Part shown: positions 11,270 to 22,670 of the stretch, piece by piece
Position numbering within the stretch: position 1 is the stretch's first letter
Layout of the letters: each line of letters opens with the position of its first letter
Source of the DNA: Bolinopsis microptera
Taxonomy: Eukaryota > Ctenophora > Tentaculata > Lobata > Bolinopsidae
Length of the DNA: 64,000 nucleotides
Direction: 5' to 3'
NCBI RefSeq assembly: GCF_026151205.1
Contig: NC_087074.1
Coordinates: 5,394,001 to 5,458,000 of the forward strand
Made by a program: the position numbers and the translations under genes
The notes under the pieces: model-generated
The model's input: the letters and a program-made list of their open reading frames with translations, nothing else
Told to the model about the DNA's origin: nothing
Databases searched by the model: none

Positions 11270-12020
11270 GCCCCCCCCCCCTCCCTCCCCCGCCCCCTCC
11301 CTCCCCCCCGCCCCCTCCCGCCCCCTCGCCTCACCTGCAGTGTGACATAATCATGATTGAGTCGATCCAACGGTCATTAACTACAAAAATAGCAGGATAC
11401 AAGCATCTTAGCTACTGGGAGCGCCTGAAGCAGCTTGATCTCTACTCCCTACAGCGCCGCCGCGAGAGGTACATGATCATCCTTGTCTGGAAAATTTACT
11501 ACGGTGAGATTCCCAACAGTGTAAACATTACTTTCCAACACTCTCAAAGAAGAGGAGTTACATGTCTTCGTCCTCTTGGTGGATCAAAATACAAAAGCAC
11601 CAACACCATGAGGTTTCATTCTTTCCCTTCAGTGGCCTCTGCTTTGTATAACGCTGTGCCTCACGACATCAAGTCTATCCCAACCTTCCCAAAATTCAAG
11701 GCAGCACTTGATCGCTTTCTTCATACCGTCCCCGACACCCTTCCTACCCCTGGATATACAGGGGCTAATGGCAATTCAATCTTGGAATGCAAATGGGCTG
11801 TGAGCAAGACCTGATAACGGAGACACCGGTGGTGGAGACGCAAGATGTCTTGGCATGGGCGTGCCAGCCCGAAACGAACCCAAAGTACCCAAGGTAAGTA
11901 TCCCTCCCCCTCCCTACCCCTCCCTCCCCCGCCATCCTCCATCCCCCACCCCTCCCCCCCCCCCCGCCCCTGCCCCCCTCCCCTCCCTCCCGCCTTCTTC
12001 CCCTGCCCCTCTCCCTCCCC
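11270..12020. repeat. C-rich simple sequence interrupted by a LINE fragment
   Basis: Polypyrimidine tracts made of ccctccc(c)g at 11270-11335 and 11898-12020 flank the LINE fragment. Matching shorter C-rich tracts occur after the terminal lectin exon in units B (15608-15660) and C (20687-20742), so unit A expanded or was interrupted here. Confidence 0.7.
11341..11893 (+). mobile_element. LINE fragment (C-terminal reverse-transcriptase region)
   Basis: An open frame to 11814 encodes a tail typical of Jockey/CR1/RTE-group LINE ORF2 proteins, after the catalytic domain: IESIQRSLTTKIAGYKHLSY, then ERLKQLDLYSLQRRRERYM, an ILVWKIYYG segment, a basic RGVTCLRPLG stretch, and SVASALYNAVPHDIK followed by FKAALDRFL. 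No catalytic YxDD is present, so it is 5'-truncated and inactive. It begins right after a C-rich tract ending cctgcag and ends at acccaag followed by gtaagtat, so it looks bounded by a splice acceptor and donor. Confidence 0.75.
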
Positions 12021-12318
12021 CGATTTATGCAATTAAAATCACTATACACCCATGATCATATGATCAAAACACAAAGCTTTGAAATATACTTTTTTCTGTT
12101 TGAGATTTGAATAACCTAATAACGTTACGGTACTGTAATGTTCCAAATTATATTTTAAATGATCAAATGTTCACAAGCACACTAATACTATGAGATTAAT
12201 AGCATCAGTTTTAGATGCACGCTTTATTGGTGCTAGCAAAGAATATTTCTTGTGAGCTTCTCTATTCTCTCGATCCAACCCCAATAAGTTGTTGGGGTAA
12301 GGAACATCATTTATATTC

Positions 12319-12694
12319 ACTAGCAGGAACCCGTCTAACCCTAAAATGGTGTCAAGACTCAAGAGACTAAAACAATTATTACCTATCTAATTCGCGTTTT
12401 TGACACCACTTGGGGTACCAAATTTTGGGCTCTAAAACTCCTATTTCTTGGCCAATTTTTTATTTTTTCATGCTGATTTGGAGGCCATTAAAGCATTTGA
12501 CCCAGTCAAAAAAGTTTCAGTTGTATATCTTTTACGGTTTTTGCAGAAATTCGCGTTAAAGTTGATGCCGTGGTGTCAGTAAAATGGCAAGGATAAATGT
12601 ATATATATATATATTATATCGTCTCGCTTTATATAGTAAGATATTATATATATGAATCCGTGCCATTTTACTGAGAATACGGGTTCCTGCTAGT
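12319..12694. mobile_element. 376-bp MITE, TIR ACTAGCAGGAACCCGT
   Basis: Perfect 16-bp terminal inverted repeats (ACTAGCAGGAACCCGT at 12319-12334; its complement at 12679-12694). The interior is noncoding and includes a ta-dinucleotide run near 12600. Superfamily not assigned; no clear target duplication. One end of the same family recurs at 60016. Confidence 0.75.
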
Positions 12695-13622
12695 ATATAG
12701 AATTTACCGTCTTCGCAAAAACCATATTCTGTGAATCTGTGTAAAACATCTCAGTTCATTATTTCCTAACAGTACTTTACCTGGGGCTATTACCCCAGGC
12801 TATTATGTTAAAATAGAGATTCTGAACGCCGCACAGTAAAACAGCACTGTGTGTCCCTTTGCTTTGTCCAGGCGGGCCTAATCGGTCTTCATTACTGCAC
12901 TCGGCAAATGTCAGCCTCTTCCACCAGAAATCGTAATAGCTCGTGGGGTATAGGAGGGACGAATGGAGGATTTCTGGAAGAGGCGATAAAGATTCTCGAC
13001 AGCTCAGTCCTAATCACACAATGGGCTGAATTTAGTGAATAGAATGGCGCAGTTATATAGGAAACGATTAAAACTCACATAGAATCTCTTGTGCACTCCT
13101 TTAGCTTTACTTGCTCTATTTCCTAACAGTGCACTGACTATTTGTCAGACTCATCATCTTTTCGTTGACGAGACAGTGAAGGTACAGCATTCACGATCCC
13201 TCACCTTTATTCTTTTATTGCATGGCTTTTGCAATGTACTGTAAAGCTCTACGGCCTGGTTTTCTGGAAACAATTAATATTCATATAATCAAATCTGCTA
13301 TACTATTAAAAGGAGATGAGACCTGATTCTCTCACAAACCAATGGGCTGCCCCAACTCATGAGCTTAATCGTGTATTACTACTAGCTTATCTTTAAAAAC
13401 CTCGCAAAAAGCAATAAGCATCGGGTGGGTGCAAGGCGATGGGTGCACGTGACACAAAAATATCACCTCGGTCCTTTTTTCGTAGATCAGTACACTATTA
13501 GTATTTAAGGGTTAGAGTCATCAAACTGATACTATTTGTAAATCTACGCTCAGGATCCACACCACCTGACTAATGTACTTGTGAACGTTGTACATCAAAT
13601 ACTAAAGCTATAATGTTGCAGG
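12695..13622. other. spacer before lectin unit B
   Basis: No gene supported. A short hairpin acctgggg...ccccaggc lies near 12780. Homology with the other lectin units begins only from about 13555, so unit B has a much shorter duplicated upstream region than units A and C. Confidence 0.45.
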
Positions 13623-15570
13623 ATGAATCGTTCAATCAAACTGTTTATTGTGCAATGGTTACTCGGTTTTCTTGTAGTCACTCAATCACAGCTTACAGGT
13701 GAGCTAATCGTATTATTAGTGGTCGATGCGTTATTTTTTTTAATGCGATATTTTGTTTATTGATGTCATAAATGAATAGAAACTTAAATTATAGGATTCA
13801 TCATTTAAACAGCAAATTGGGAGAAGAATGTATCTATCTGATATCGGGTCTAATATTTATATAATATCGTTGTAGAGCCAAGGTCAGAGGAAGCAGAAAT
13901 AACTCCGACAGAAGTTACAAACGGAAAAACGCACAATAACAATGAGGAACGTTATGCAGCAGCACATGCAGTTGATAAAGACCTCTCAACTGTAGCAGCC
14001 ACTGAAACTGATAACGGAGCAGTCTGGCTAAAGTTAGACTTTGATAAAACCTACTTTATCCACAAGGTCCTTATCTACCACCGGTTCTACACCAACTGGT
14101 ACGACCCTGATAATTGGTGTGTACAAAGTGAAGCTAACTTTAGGGCCTGTGTGGATGATAGTAACAACGTAGATCTGTCAGTGTACCAGGGAGTGGTAAA
14201 ACAGGGGTCTTGTGGAACACTCCAACCAACATACGGACTAGAGCAGGCAGACCAGATCTACACACTGATCTGTAACACTGAAGGAGATACTGTAAAACTC
14301 AGTAAGAGTACTGGAAACATAGCGGTCTATGAAGTTGTTGTGACCGGAACAGGTACTTCAATAAACATTTTGAAAATAGTTTGTAACTTAATTCTAGGAA
14401 CTCTACTTAAATCATTGAACATATTTTTTTAATCATTCTGACACATACGTAAAATTAATAAATTTACAGTAATTAACATTCAAGTATAAAGAAGCAATCA
14501 AGCTAGCATTTACTAAATAGTACTTCGTATTTCAGTTCGGAGACGAGAAATATTCGAGATAACTCCAACAGGAGTTACACACGGAAAAACGTTCAATAAC
14601 GAAGAGGAATTTTTTTGCAGCAGCACATGCAGTTGATAAAGACCTCTCAACGTCGACAGTCACTGCCACTGATAACGGAGCAGGCTGGTTAAAACTAGAG
14701 TTTGATAAAATTCATTTCATCCACAAGGTTCAAATCTACTGGGGGTTCTACACTAACTGGTACCGCCATGGTTATTGGTGTGCACTCAGTGAAGCTAACT
14801 TAAGGGGATGTGTAGACAGTGATAACAACGTAGATGTGTCAGTATACCAGGGAGTGGTAAAACAGGGGTCTTGTGGAATACTCCAACTAACATACGGACT
14901 AGAGCAGGCAGACCAGATCTACACACTGATCTGTAACACTGAAGGAGATTCTGTAAAACTCAGCAAGAGTACTGGAAACATAGTGGTCTTTGAAATTGCA
15001 GTGTTCACAGGTAAATGGTCTCTTTCGTGGATCGCGCATTTGAGCAAGCTAGCGTGGCTAAATTTTATAAAATAGTGAGCGATGTTTTCATCGCGTAAAT
15101 TTCGTTCGGATCTTAATGTCTTTCTTAAGACATACTAACACGTCACAGAGCATGGGTGACAGGCGACTTGGTTATTTTCCATGCAATCCTCTACTACGCG
15201 ACTTATTATGATGCAGCGAACAAAATTCACAAACTTCATCAACCATTAACTCAGATATCAAATTTATAAAATATCTTGCCCATGGAGCGGAAAAAAAACG
15301 CTCAGTCGAATAAAATAAATGACAAAACAACGTATTGATCATCTCTTTTGGTTGAAAATAGTCTCTTAATCACTGACCAAATAAAAAAATTCAATTCAAT
15401 TATTTAAAGACCATCCTAGTGTTATGTCACTAACGATGCTATATAAATAAATGGTTAATTCTTCCAGTCATAACGTTCCTTTTAAGTGCAATGAAATTAT
15501 TTTTCTCCTCCGCCTCTAAGAGAGCAACCGAAGGTATGAAAATCTACATCCAAGGCACGCAGATAAATAA
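13623..15570 (+). CDS. secreted F-type-lectin-like protein, unit B (two domains, frameshifted)
   Basis: Exons 13623-13698 (signal peptide, same as unit A), 13876-14352 (domain 1), 14536-15010 (domain 2) and 15521-15570 (tail ESNRRYENLHPRHADK). Domain 2 is 475 nt where units A and C have 474: a T run after gaagaggaa has seven Ts against six in unit A. This +1 change breaks the frame inside domain 2. It may be a real loss of function or a homopolymer error in the assembly. One domain exon fewer than unit A, in line with whole-exon duplication or loss between phase-1 introns. Convergent with the antisense gene at 15701-16579. Confidence 0.7.
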
Positions 15571-15700
15571 CAGGAACAGTGTACGGGAAGTACCAACTGG
15601 ACATCTGCTCCCCCTCCCTCCCCCGCCCTCCCCAACCCTCCCGCTGCCGCCCCTCCCTTAGTATATTGTTGATATATTGATTGTACCCCGTCAAACAGCC

Positions 15701-16579
15701 TCAAGTCATAATAAGCTGGGAAATCTGTCTGGAAACAAGTTCAGCGGAGGAAACCCTCGTAAAGTGAGTCACTGGTTTTCCGGAGGGATCTAACAAGTAA
15801 TAACAGGTATCTGAGTGCTGCTCCGCATGCAATTCACTGGGCTGCTCCGCATGCAATTCACTGGGCTGCTCCGCATGCAATTCACTGTGCTGCTCCGCAT
15901 GCAATTCACTGGGCTGCTCCGCATGCAATTCACAACAACGAATGAATAAACTCTGTAACCAGTCACCACTGCCTTGCAGCACAACTACATTTGATAATTG
16001 TCTATTCGCAGTGTTATCCAGAGCCATGTCTTGAGTGTCTGTTAAAACTGCTGACTGAAACTGAAATTTCTCCAGAGAATCCACTTTTGGTACGACCATC
16101 ATCCTCCCATCACACTCAATTAATTCTGCATCTGAACATGATTCCAAAGAAAGTATAGCGGTAATTTCTGTCAATAACTCGAGATCAAGTTTACTTACTC
16201 GAGTAATAGATTGATGATCGAAACAAACTAAAAACCACTTTTCAAGGAAATCTCCGCCGACCTGTTCAGTTTGTCCATCATCTCCAACCAACATGAAACC
16301 CTCCAATGGATGAAGATCAGAGTTTACAACATTTCTTTTGAAGATTGATCTGACCTCAAATATGTAGTTTAATAACGAGAGAAGGAGAACAGTACTGCTA
16401 CAAACTATAAACGTTGCTTTGTAGAAATAGTTTCCTCTTTTTTCTTCTCTGTGGTTGAAAGTTGAAGTTATAGTTCGAATTGAGGTTACTGCTGCAGGAT
16501 TGAAGGATATAATATGATGGTATGCTAACTTTCTGTTGCAGATACAGGCTCTATGATGATGAGATCTGATTAGTGTTAT
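15701..16579 (-). CDS. last exon of TMEM268-like membrane protein, unit B
   Basis: A 293-codon exon, phase 0, preceded on its strand by the acceptor cacttcag and ending in TGA. Residues ~55-80 (YKATFIVCSSTVLLLSLLNY) form a membrane segment. Then NSDLHPLEGFMLVGDDG and LEKWFLVCFDHQSI, which remind me of the cytosolic part of human TMEM268 (TNTDLRLAA..., LWFVYFDLENC). This is a memory-based, tentative match. Near the end are five 8-residue repeats (ELHAEQPS or ELHAEQHS) from a 24-bp minisatellite, then DTCYYLLDPSGKPVTHF. Upstream exons were not found before unit C begins, so this copy may be a partial duplicate. It is convergent with the lectin gene. Confidence 0.55.
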   Translation of the reverse strand: MTLIRSHHHRACICNRKLAYHHIISFNPAAVTSIRTITSTFNHREEKRGNYFYKATFIVCSSTVLLLSLLNYIFEVRSIFKRNVVNSDLHPLEGFMLVGDDGQTEQVGGDFLEKWFLVCFDHQSITRVSKLDLELLTEITAILSLESCSDAELIECDGRMMVVPKVDSLEKFQFQSAVLTDTQDMALDNTANRQLSNVVVLQGSGDWLQSLFIRCCELHAEQPSELHAEQHSELHAEQPSELHAEQPSELHAEQHSDTCYYLLDPSGKPVTHFTRVSSAELVSRQISQLIMT

Positions 16580-17283
16580 CTGAAGTGATGATGCCAGGAT
16601 TCTCCCGATGAGATTACTGATTGGGTGACGAAATTACTGATTAAGTGCCGAGATCACGTATCTGCAATATCTTAAAAGGGTCATAACTAAGTAAAATTGT
16701 GAACAACCAACTTGAAATTTTGGGAAAGCACTTCAATTATCAAACCAAATGTGTCTAGAAACTTTGAAGTTCCTAGCTGAAAGTTTTCTCTTTTTATGGT
16801 GACAATAGCGAAAAAGAGGGAGTGGCGTGCCACACCCACTGTAATTAATTAAATTTGACGAAACTTTCAGGAAATCTAAGTTTGACCCATATCTATAATC
16901 TCTGAAATTTCTGTGCAATTCTAAGAAGAATTATGTGAGTTATTAAAGGGGTTGCGTGTGGGCAGTTTCTTTTGGGCCACCCTGTGTATAAAAACATACA
17001 TCTTACTGAGTTATGAGCCTTGTGCTCCGTTCTCCGTTACTAAGGACAAGCTGACTAACTTTTCTCGGGAGAAACTTCTCCTTTAACCATTACCTTGCTA
17101 TGGTGGACCTTATGAAGGGGGCTGAGGCGTCGTGGTTTATCGCCACCTATCAGGAGACAGGAACCAAGCCTCACCCGCAAAACATCAAAGTCTAGTCATC
17201 CTCCTGAGTATGGTATTGTGCTTTATGAATGAAGCTTTTGACATGTTGACATTTCAAAAAGTAGCATCATCAATACCATTAGC
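16580..17283. other. spacer with mariner-like end
   Basis: No gene seen. A sequence ending gggccaccctgtgta near 16984 is like a Tc1/mariner terminus (CAGGGTGGCCC on the other strand). From ~17000 homology to the upstream flank of lectin unit A resumes. Confidence 0.4.
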
Positions 17284-17720
17284 AGATTAATGATCTAGAC
17301 CCCCATTCCTTGAGCCATCGGCTCCAAACCATCTCATAGTGTTAGAAAGTAGCATTATCAATACCATTAGCAGATTAATGATCTAGACCTCCATTCGTTG
17401 AGCCATCGGCTCCAAACCATCTCATAGTCTTAAAAAGTAGCATCATCAATACCATTAGCAGATTAATGATCTAGACCCCCATTCCTTGAGCCATCGGCTG
17501 CAAACCATCTCATAGTGTTAGAAAGTAGCATCATCAATACCATTAGCAGATTAATGATCTAGACCTCCATTCGTTGAGCCATCGGCTCCAAACCATCTCA
17601 TAGTCTTAAAAAGTAGCATCATCAATACCATTAGCAGATTAATGATGTAGACCTCCATTCGTTGAGCCATCGGCTGCAAACCACTTCATAAATTCTCTTC
17701 TACCGTGCCATTTTGTTAAG
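17284..17720 (+). repeat. 88-bp tandem repeat, 5 copies
   Basis: Units start at 17284, 17373, 17461, 17549 and 17637, each beginning gattaatgat. Same unit as the three copies at 7846-8100 upstream of unit A. Confidence 0.9.
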
Positions 17721-18251
17721 AAAAGCTGGACCCAGTTAACAAATGCTGACAATTTTAAATTTCCCTGACTTTCTATCACAGTGAAAACAGGTACATTATT
17801 GTCAGGTATTTTCAGTTTAAAGGTCTTATTCGGAATTCTGCTTCGAATTTTATAGCGATCCCATTAAAGCTCTAGGAAAAGTAGATGATACTAACCGTGC
17901 GTCCCTCACAAAGTACTTTGATGAGGTTTAGCAAGCAGTTAGACCTAAGTCCTAACGCAGAGTTAGGCCTAACTTTGGCTCCCCTTGTCCCGATAATATT
18001 GTAGTAAAATCGGGAATCTGTATCAGCATCTTCATTCTTCCACAACACCTGACTTATGTAATTGTCAACGTTGTATTGATGCTTTTCATACAAAGTTTAA
18101 AAAAATTCTTCATGTCGTGCATTCTGGGTTTGGACAGGATATGCCCGCTTAAAATATTTCCATCACGTTACATTACATAATTCTCAATAAATGTAATAGA
18201 TTAGTAGTGTTGTAATTAGTATATTAAAAACTAAAGCTATAATGTTGCAGG

Positions 18252-20649
18252 ATGAATCGTTCAATCAAACTGTTTATTGTGCAATGGTTACTCGGTTTTC
18301 TTGTAGTCACTCAATCACAGTTTACAGGTGAGCTAATCGTATTATTAATGGTCGATGCGATATTTTATTTATTGATGTCATAAATGAATAGAAACTTAGA
18401 TTAGAGGATTTATCATTTAAGCAGCAAATTGGGAGTAGAATGTATCTATCTGATATCGGGTCTAATATAATATCGTTGTAGAGCCAAGGTCAGAGGAAGC
18501 AGAAATAACTCCAACAGAAGTTACACACGGAAAAACGTACAATAACGAAGAGGAACGTTATGCAGCAGCACATGCAGTTGATAAAGACCTCTCAACAGTA
18601 GCAGTCACTGAAACTGATAACGGAGCAGTCTGGTTAAAACTAGAGTTTGATAGAATCCATTTTATCCACAAGGTTCAAATATACTGGGTGTTCTTCACTA
18701 ACTGGTACCTGCCAAGTGATTTATGTGCAAGAAGTGAAGCTTACTTTAGGTTCTGTGTGGATAAAAGTAACAACGTAGATGTGTCAGTGTACCAGGGAGA
18801 GGTAAAACAGGGGTCTTGTGGAACACTCCAACTAACATACGGACTAGAGCAGGCAGACCAGATCTACACACTGATATGTAACACTGAAGGAGATTCTGTA
18901 AAACTCAGTAAGACAACAGAACTTTTCATGCTGGTATCCGAAGTTGTTGTGACCGGAACAGGTACTTCAATAAATACTTTGAAAATAGTTTGTAACTTAA
19001 TTCTAGGAACTCTACTTAAATCATTGAACAAATTTTGCAATCATTCTGACACGTACGTAAAATTAATAAATTTACAGTAACATTCAAGTATAAAGAAGCA
19101 ATCAAGCTAGCATTTAGTAAATAGTACTTCGTATTTCAGTTCGGAGACGAGAAATATTCGAGATAACTCCAACAGGAGTTACACAAGGAAAAACGCTCCA
19201 AAACAACGAGGATCTTTTTGCAGTAGCACATGCAGTTGATAAAGACCTCTCAACGTCGGCAGCCACTGAAACTGATAACGGAGCAGGCTGGTTAAAACTA
19301 GAGTTTGATAGAACCCATTTTATCCACAAGGTCCTTATCTACTACCGGTTCTACACCAACTGGTACGACCCTGATAATTGGTGTGTACAAAGTGAAGCTA
19401 ACTTTAGGAACTGTGTGGATAATAGTAACAACGTATATGTGTCAGTGTATCAGGGAGACGTAAAACAGGGGTCTTGTGGAACACTCCAACTATCATACGG
19501 ACTAGAGCAGGCAGACCAGATCTACACACTGATCTGTAACACTGAAGGAGATACTGTAAAACTCAGTAAGAGTACTGGAAACATACTTGTCAATGAAATT
19601 GCAGTGTTCACAGGTAATTGGTCTCTTTCGTGGATCGCGCATTTGAGCAAGCTAGCGTGGCTAAATTTTATAAAATAGTGAGCGATGTTCTCTTCAAGTA
19701 AATTTTGTTTGGATGTTGATGTCTTTTTTAAGACATACTAACACGTCACAGAGCATGGGTGACAGGCGACTTGGTTATTTTCCATGTAATCCTCTACTAC
19801 GCGACTGATTATGATGCAGCGAACAAAATTCACAAACTTCATCAACCATTAACTCAGATATCAAATTAATAAAATGCCCATACGGAGCGGAAAAACGCTC
19901 AGTCGAATAAAACAAATGACAAAACAACGTATTGATCATCTCTTTTGATTGGAAATAGTCTCTTAATCACTGACCAAATAAACAAATTCAATAATTCAAT
20001 TATCTAAAGACCAATGACCATCCTAGTGTTATGTCACTAACGATGCTATATAAATCAATGGTTAATTCTTCCAGTCATACACATAACGTTTCTTTTAAGG
20101 GGGCCGGGGGGGGGGGGGGGGGGGGGGGGGGGTCTTCATCAAAATTCTCTCGAAATTGACTTTATAGTTGTTTCTGGTAGAGGGGAGTGATATCTACCAG
20201 CTGCTTTTGGTCCCATCGAAAAATATTGTTCCTAGCCGAAATTATCGCCGGTCTAAGGTCAGCGCTTATGTGTAAATTGTATTAAAAATCTATCTCCTCC
20301 TACATTTTTTGAGCAATCACCCTGAAACTTTCAGGATATGTTCTAGGGACCATTTAGAAGATTTGATCGAGCCAAAATTTTGAGATAGGCCTTTAAAAAT
20401 TTTTTGTTCAATTTTGAAAATCTTGGACCTCGTTTTTTTACGATTTTTTCAGGTCCAAGATTTTCAAAATTGAATATATGTATATCATTCCCTTCTACCA
20501 GAAACAACTATAAAGTCAATTTCGAGAGAATTTTGATGAAGACCCCCCCCCCTGGCCCCCTTAAGTGCAATGAAATTCTTTTTCTCCTCCGCCTCTAAGA
20601 GAGCAACCGAAGGTATGAAAATCTACATCCAAGGCACGCAGATAAATAA
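18252..20649 (+). CDS. secreted F-type-lectin-like protein, unit C (two domains)
   Basis: Exons 18252-18327 (signal peptide), 18482-18961 (domain 1, one codon longer than its homologs), 19140-19613 (domain 2) and 20600-20649 (tail ending RHADK). All junctions are phase 1 and the frame is intact, so this and unit A look functional. Domains match those in unit A: AVDKDLST, GSCGTLQL, CNTEGD(S/T)VKLSK. Probably a secreted binding protein of mucus, matrix or innate defence (inference from family). The last intron carries a 462-bp TTAA-type MITE ending 39 bp before the terminal exon; the polypyrimidine tract and acceptor remain intact. Upstream flank (17000-18240) is homologous to 7730-8640. Confidence 0.8.
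20099..20560. mobile_element. TTAA-target foldback MITE (piggyBac-like)
   Basis: TTAA at 20095-20098 and 20561-20564 flank inverted repeats starting GGGGGCC(G/A)GGGG and continuing ~80 bp (tcttcatcaaaattctctcg on both arms). The interior holds a second palindrome, 20408-20476, around caattttgaaaatcttgga. The same sites in units A (near 11147) and B (near 15483) read cttttaagtgcaatga with no insert, which proves the insertion and its TTAA duplication. Noncoding. Confidence 0.85.
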
Positions 20650-20780
20650 CAGGAACAGTGTACGGGAAGTACCAACTGGACATCTGCCTCCCCCGCCCTC
20701 CCCCGCCCTCCCCAACCCTCCCGCTGCCGCCCCTCCCTTAGTATATTGTTGATATATTGATTGTACCCCGTCAAACAGCC

Positions 20781-21632
20781 TCAAGTCATAATAAGCTGGG
20801 AAATCTGTCTGGAAACAAGTTCAGCGGAGGAAACCCTCGTAAAGTGAGTCACTGGTTTTCCGGAGGGATCTAACAAGTAATAACAGGTATCTGAGTGCTG
20901 ATCCGCATGCAATTCACTGGGCTGCTCCGCATGCAATTCACTGGGCTGCTCCGCATGCATTTCACTGGGCTGCTCCGCATGCAATTCACAACAACGAATG
21001 AATAAACTCTGTAACCGGTCACCACTGCCTTGCAGCACAACTACATTTGATAATTGTCTATTCGCAGTGTTATCCAGAGCCATGTCTTGAGTGTCTGTTA
21101 AAACTGCTGACTGAAACTGAAATTTCTCCAGAGAATCCACTTTGGGTACGACCATCATCCTCCCGTCACACTCAATTAATTCTGTATCTGAACATGATTC
21201 TAAGGACAATATAGCGGCAATTTCTGTCAATAACTCGAGATCAATTTTAGTAACTCGAGTAATAGATTGATGATCGAAACAAACTAAAAACCACTTTTCA
21301 AGGAAATCTCCGCCAACCTGGTCTGTCTGTCCATCATCTCCAACCAACATGAAACCCTCCAATGGATGAAGATCAGAGTTTACAAAATTTCTTTTGAAGA
21401 TTGATCTGACCTCAAATATGTAGTCTAATAACGAGATAAGGAGAACAGTGCTACAAACTGTAAACGTAGCTCTGTAGAAATAGTTTCCTCTTTTTTCTTC
21501 TCTGTGGTTGAAAGTTGAAGTTTTAGTTCGAATTGAGGTTACTGCTGCAGGATTGAAGGATATAATATGATGGCATGCTAACTTTCTGTTGCAGATACAG
21601 GCTCTTGGATGATGAGATCTGATTAGTGTTAT
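20781..21632 (-). CDS. last exon of TMEM268-like membrane protein, unit C
   Basis: A 284-codon, phase-0 exon, preceded by the acceptor caccttag, nearly identical to the unit B copy: same membrane segment, same LEKWFLVCFDHQSI stretch, and four rather than five ELHAEQ-type octapeptide repeats. Reading past the acceptor meets an in-frame stop, which supports the splice site. No upstream exon could be found in 21633-22670. Resemblance to TMEM268 is tentative and from memory. It faces the lectin gene tail to tail, as in unit B. Confidence 0.55.
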   Translation of the reverse strand: MTLIRSHHPRACICNRKLACHHIISFNPAAVTSIRTKTSTFNHREEKRGNYFYRATFTVCSTVLLISLLDYIFEVRSIFKRNFVNSDLHPLEGFMLVGDDGQTDQVGGDFLEKWFLVCFDHQSITRVTKIDLELLTEIAAILSLESCSDTELIECDGRMMVVPKVDSLEKFQFQSAVLTDTQDMALDNTANRQLSNVVVLQGSGDRLQSLFIRCCELHAEQPSEMHAEQPSELHAEQPSELHADQHSDTCYYLLDPSGKPVTHFTRVSSAELVSRQISQLIMT

Positions 21633-22670
21633 CTAAGGTGAGGATGTCAGGATTCTTTTATAGTGACCACTTAGTAACATGACCTGAGTACATTGGTGGT
21701 TTAAAACCTATTGTAAGTGGTAAGTTAGTCTGGTCATTTTTAAGTAGTCACTCGTTGTGTTCAATGTCTCGACTTTTGAATATCACGATATTTCTTTTGA
21801 AATATTTAGTATTTATTTGATTGCCACAAATTACTTGATTGTAGGTGAGCGTTCTTGTTGAGAGTTCGTAAAGTTAGATTGTGGATGAAAATAATATCAA
21901 AAAGTTTATTATGTGAAAGGTTCGTCCGTTTTCTTTCAAAATTAACATTTACATGATTGAAGACATTCAAACAAATTGATGAAGTTTACCAAATTCGAAA
22001 TATACAAAAAAAGATGACAAAAAATCAAAAATAACACATTTCATAACACTACATCTGGTTTTTTATCATAAAAATCGCACAAATATCATACAATATAACA
22101 TATTCAACAGTGATGAACAAATCCATGAATTGATGCAAGAATTTAAAAATATAGTTCACCTCGCAACCACAAGTCAACAAGTCAATAGCCTAATTTCTTA
22201 ATACATACCTTAATTTGAAATGTTTAGTGTTTAGTTTTAGTTTTAGTTCACATTCCACGGCTTATCTGAAAAGTGTACTTATTCATGTTCTCAGTCCAGG
22301 ACGACATTTCTTTTTTAAGTTAATCTTTTTAATTATTGTATCACTGATAAAGAGTGTTTGTAGGTACAGACAATACGCAACATCCATTTTACTCGGCAGA
22401 TAAGAGAATTATGGGAGTTTTTAAGATATATAAAATGCTGGTTTGAATCGCTGGTTTGAATGTTCCTTACATTCTAGGGTCGAATTTCCTAACTTTCAGT
22501 CTTCAAATTACAAGCAACATGTTTCCAACCAAAAAGTCAAGAAACTTTCATATATATTTTCTGATTTCAACAAATCTCAGCTCATAATCCACGTCTACGT
22601 GGTTTTACTCGTGGAATCAGCACCAATTATCTAATTAGCAGCACATTATCTGCAAGAACTCTAAATCCCT
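21633..22670. other. spacer, end of duplicated units
   Basis: AT-rich, no gene supported. 5' exons of the TMEM268-like gene would be expected here or beyond but none shows membrane or family-like coding. Confidence 0.4.

Noticed and set aside
11179-12055. Gly/Arg-rich and Pro-rich frames
   Set aside because: Low-complexity readings of C-rich repeats.
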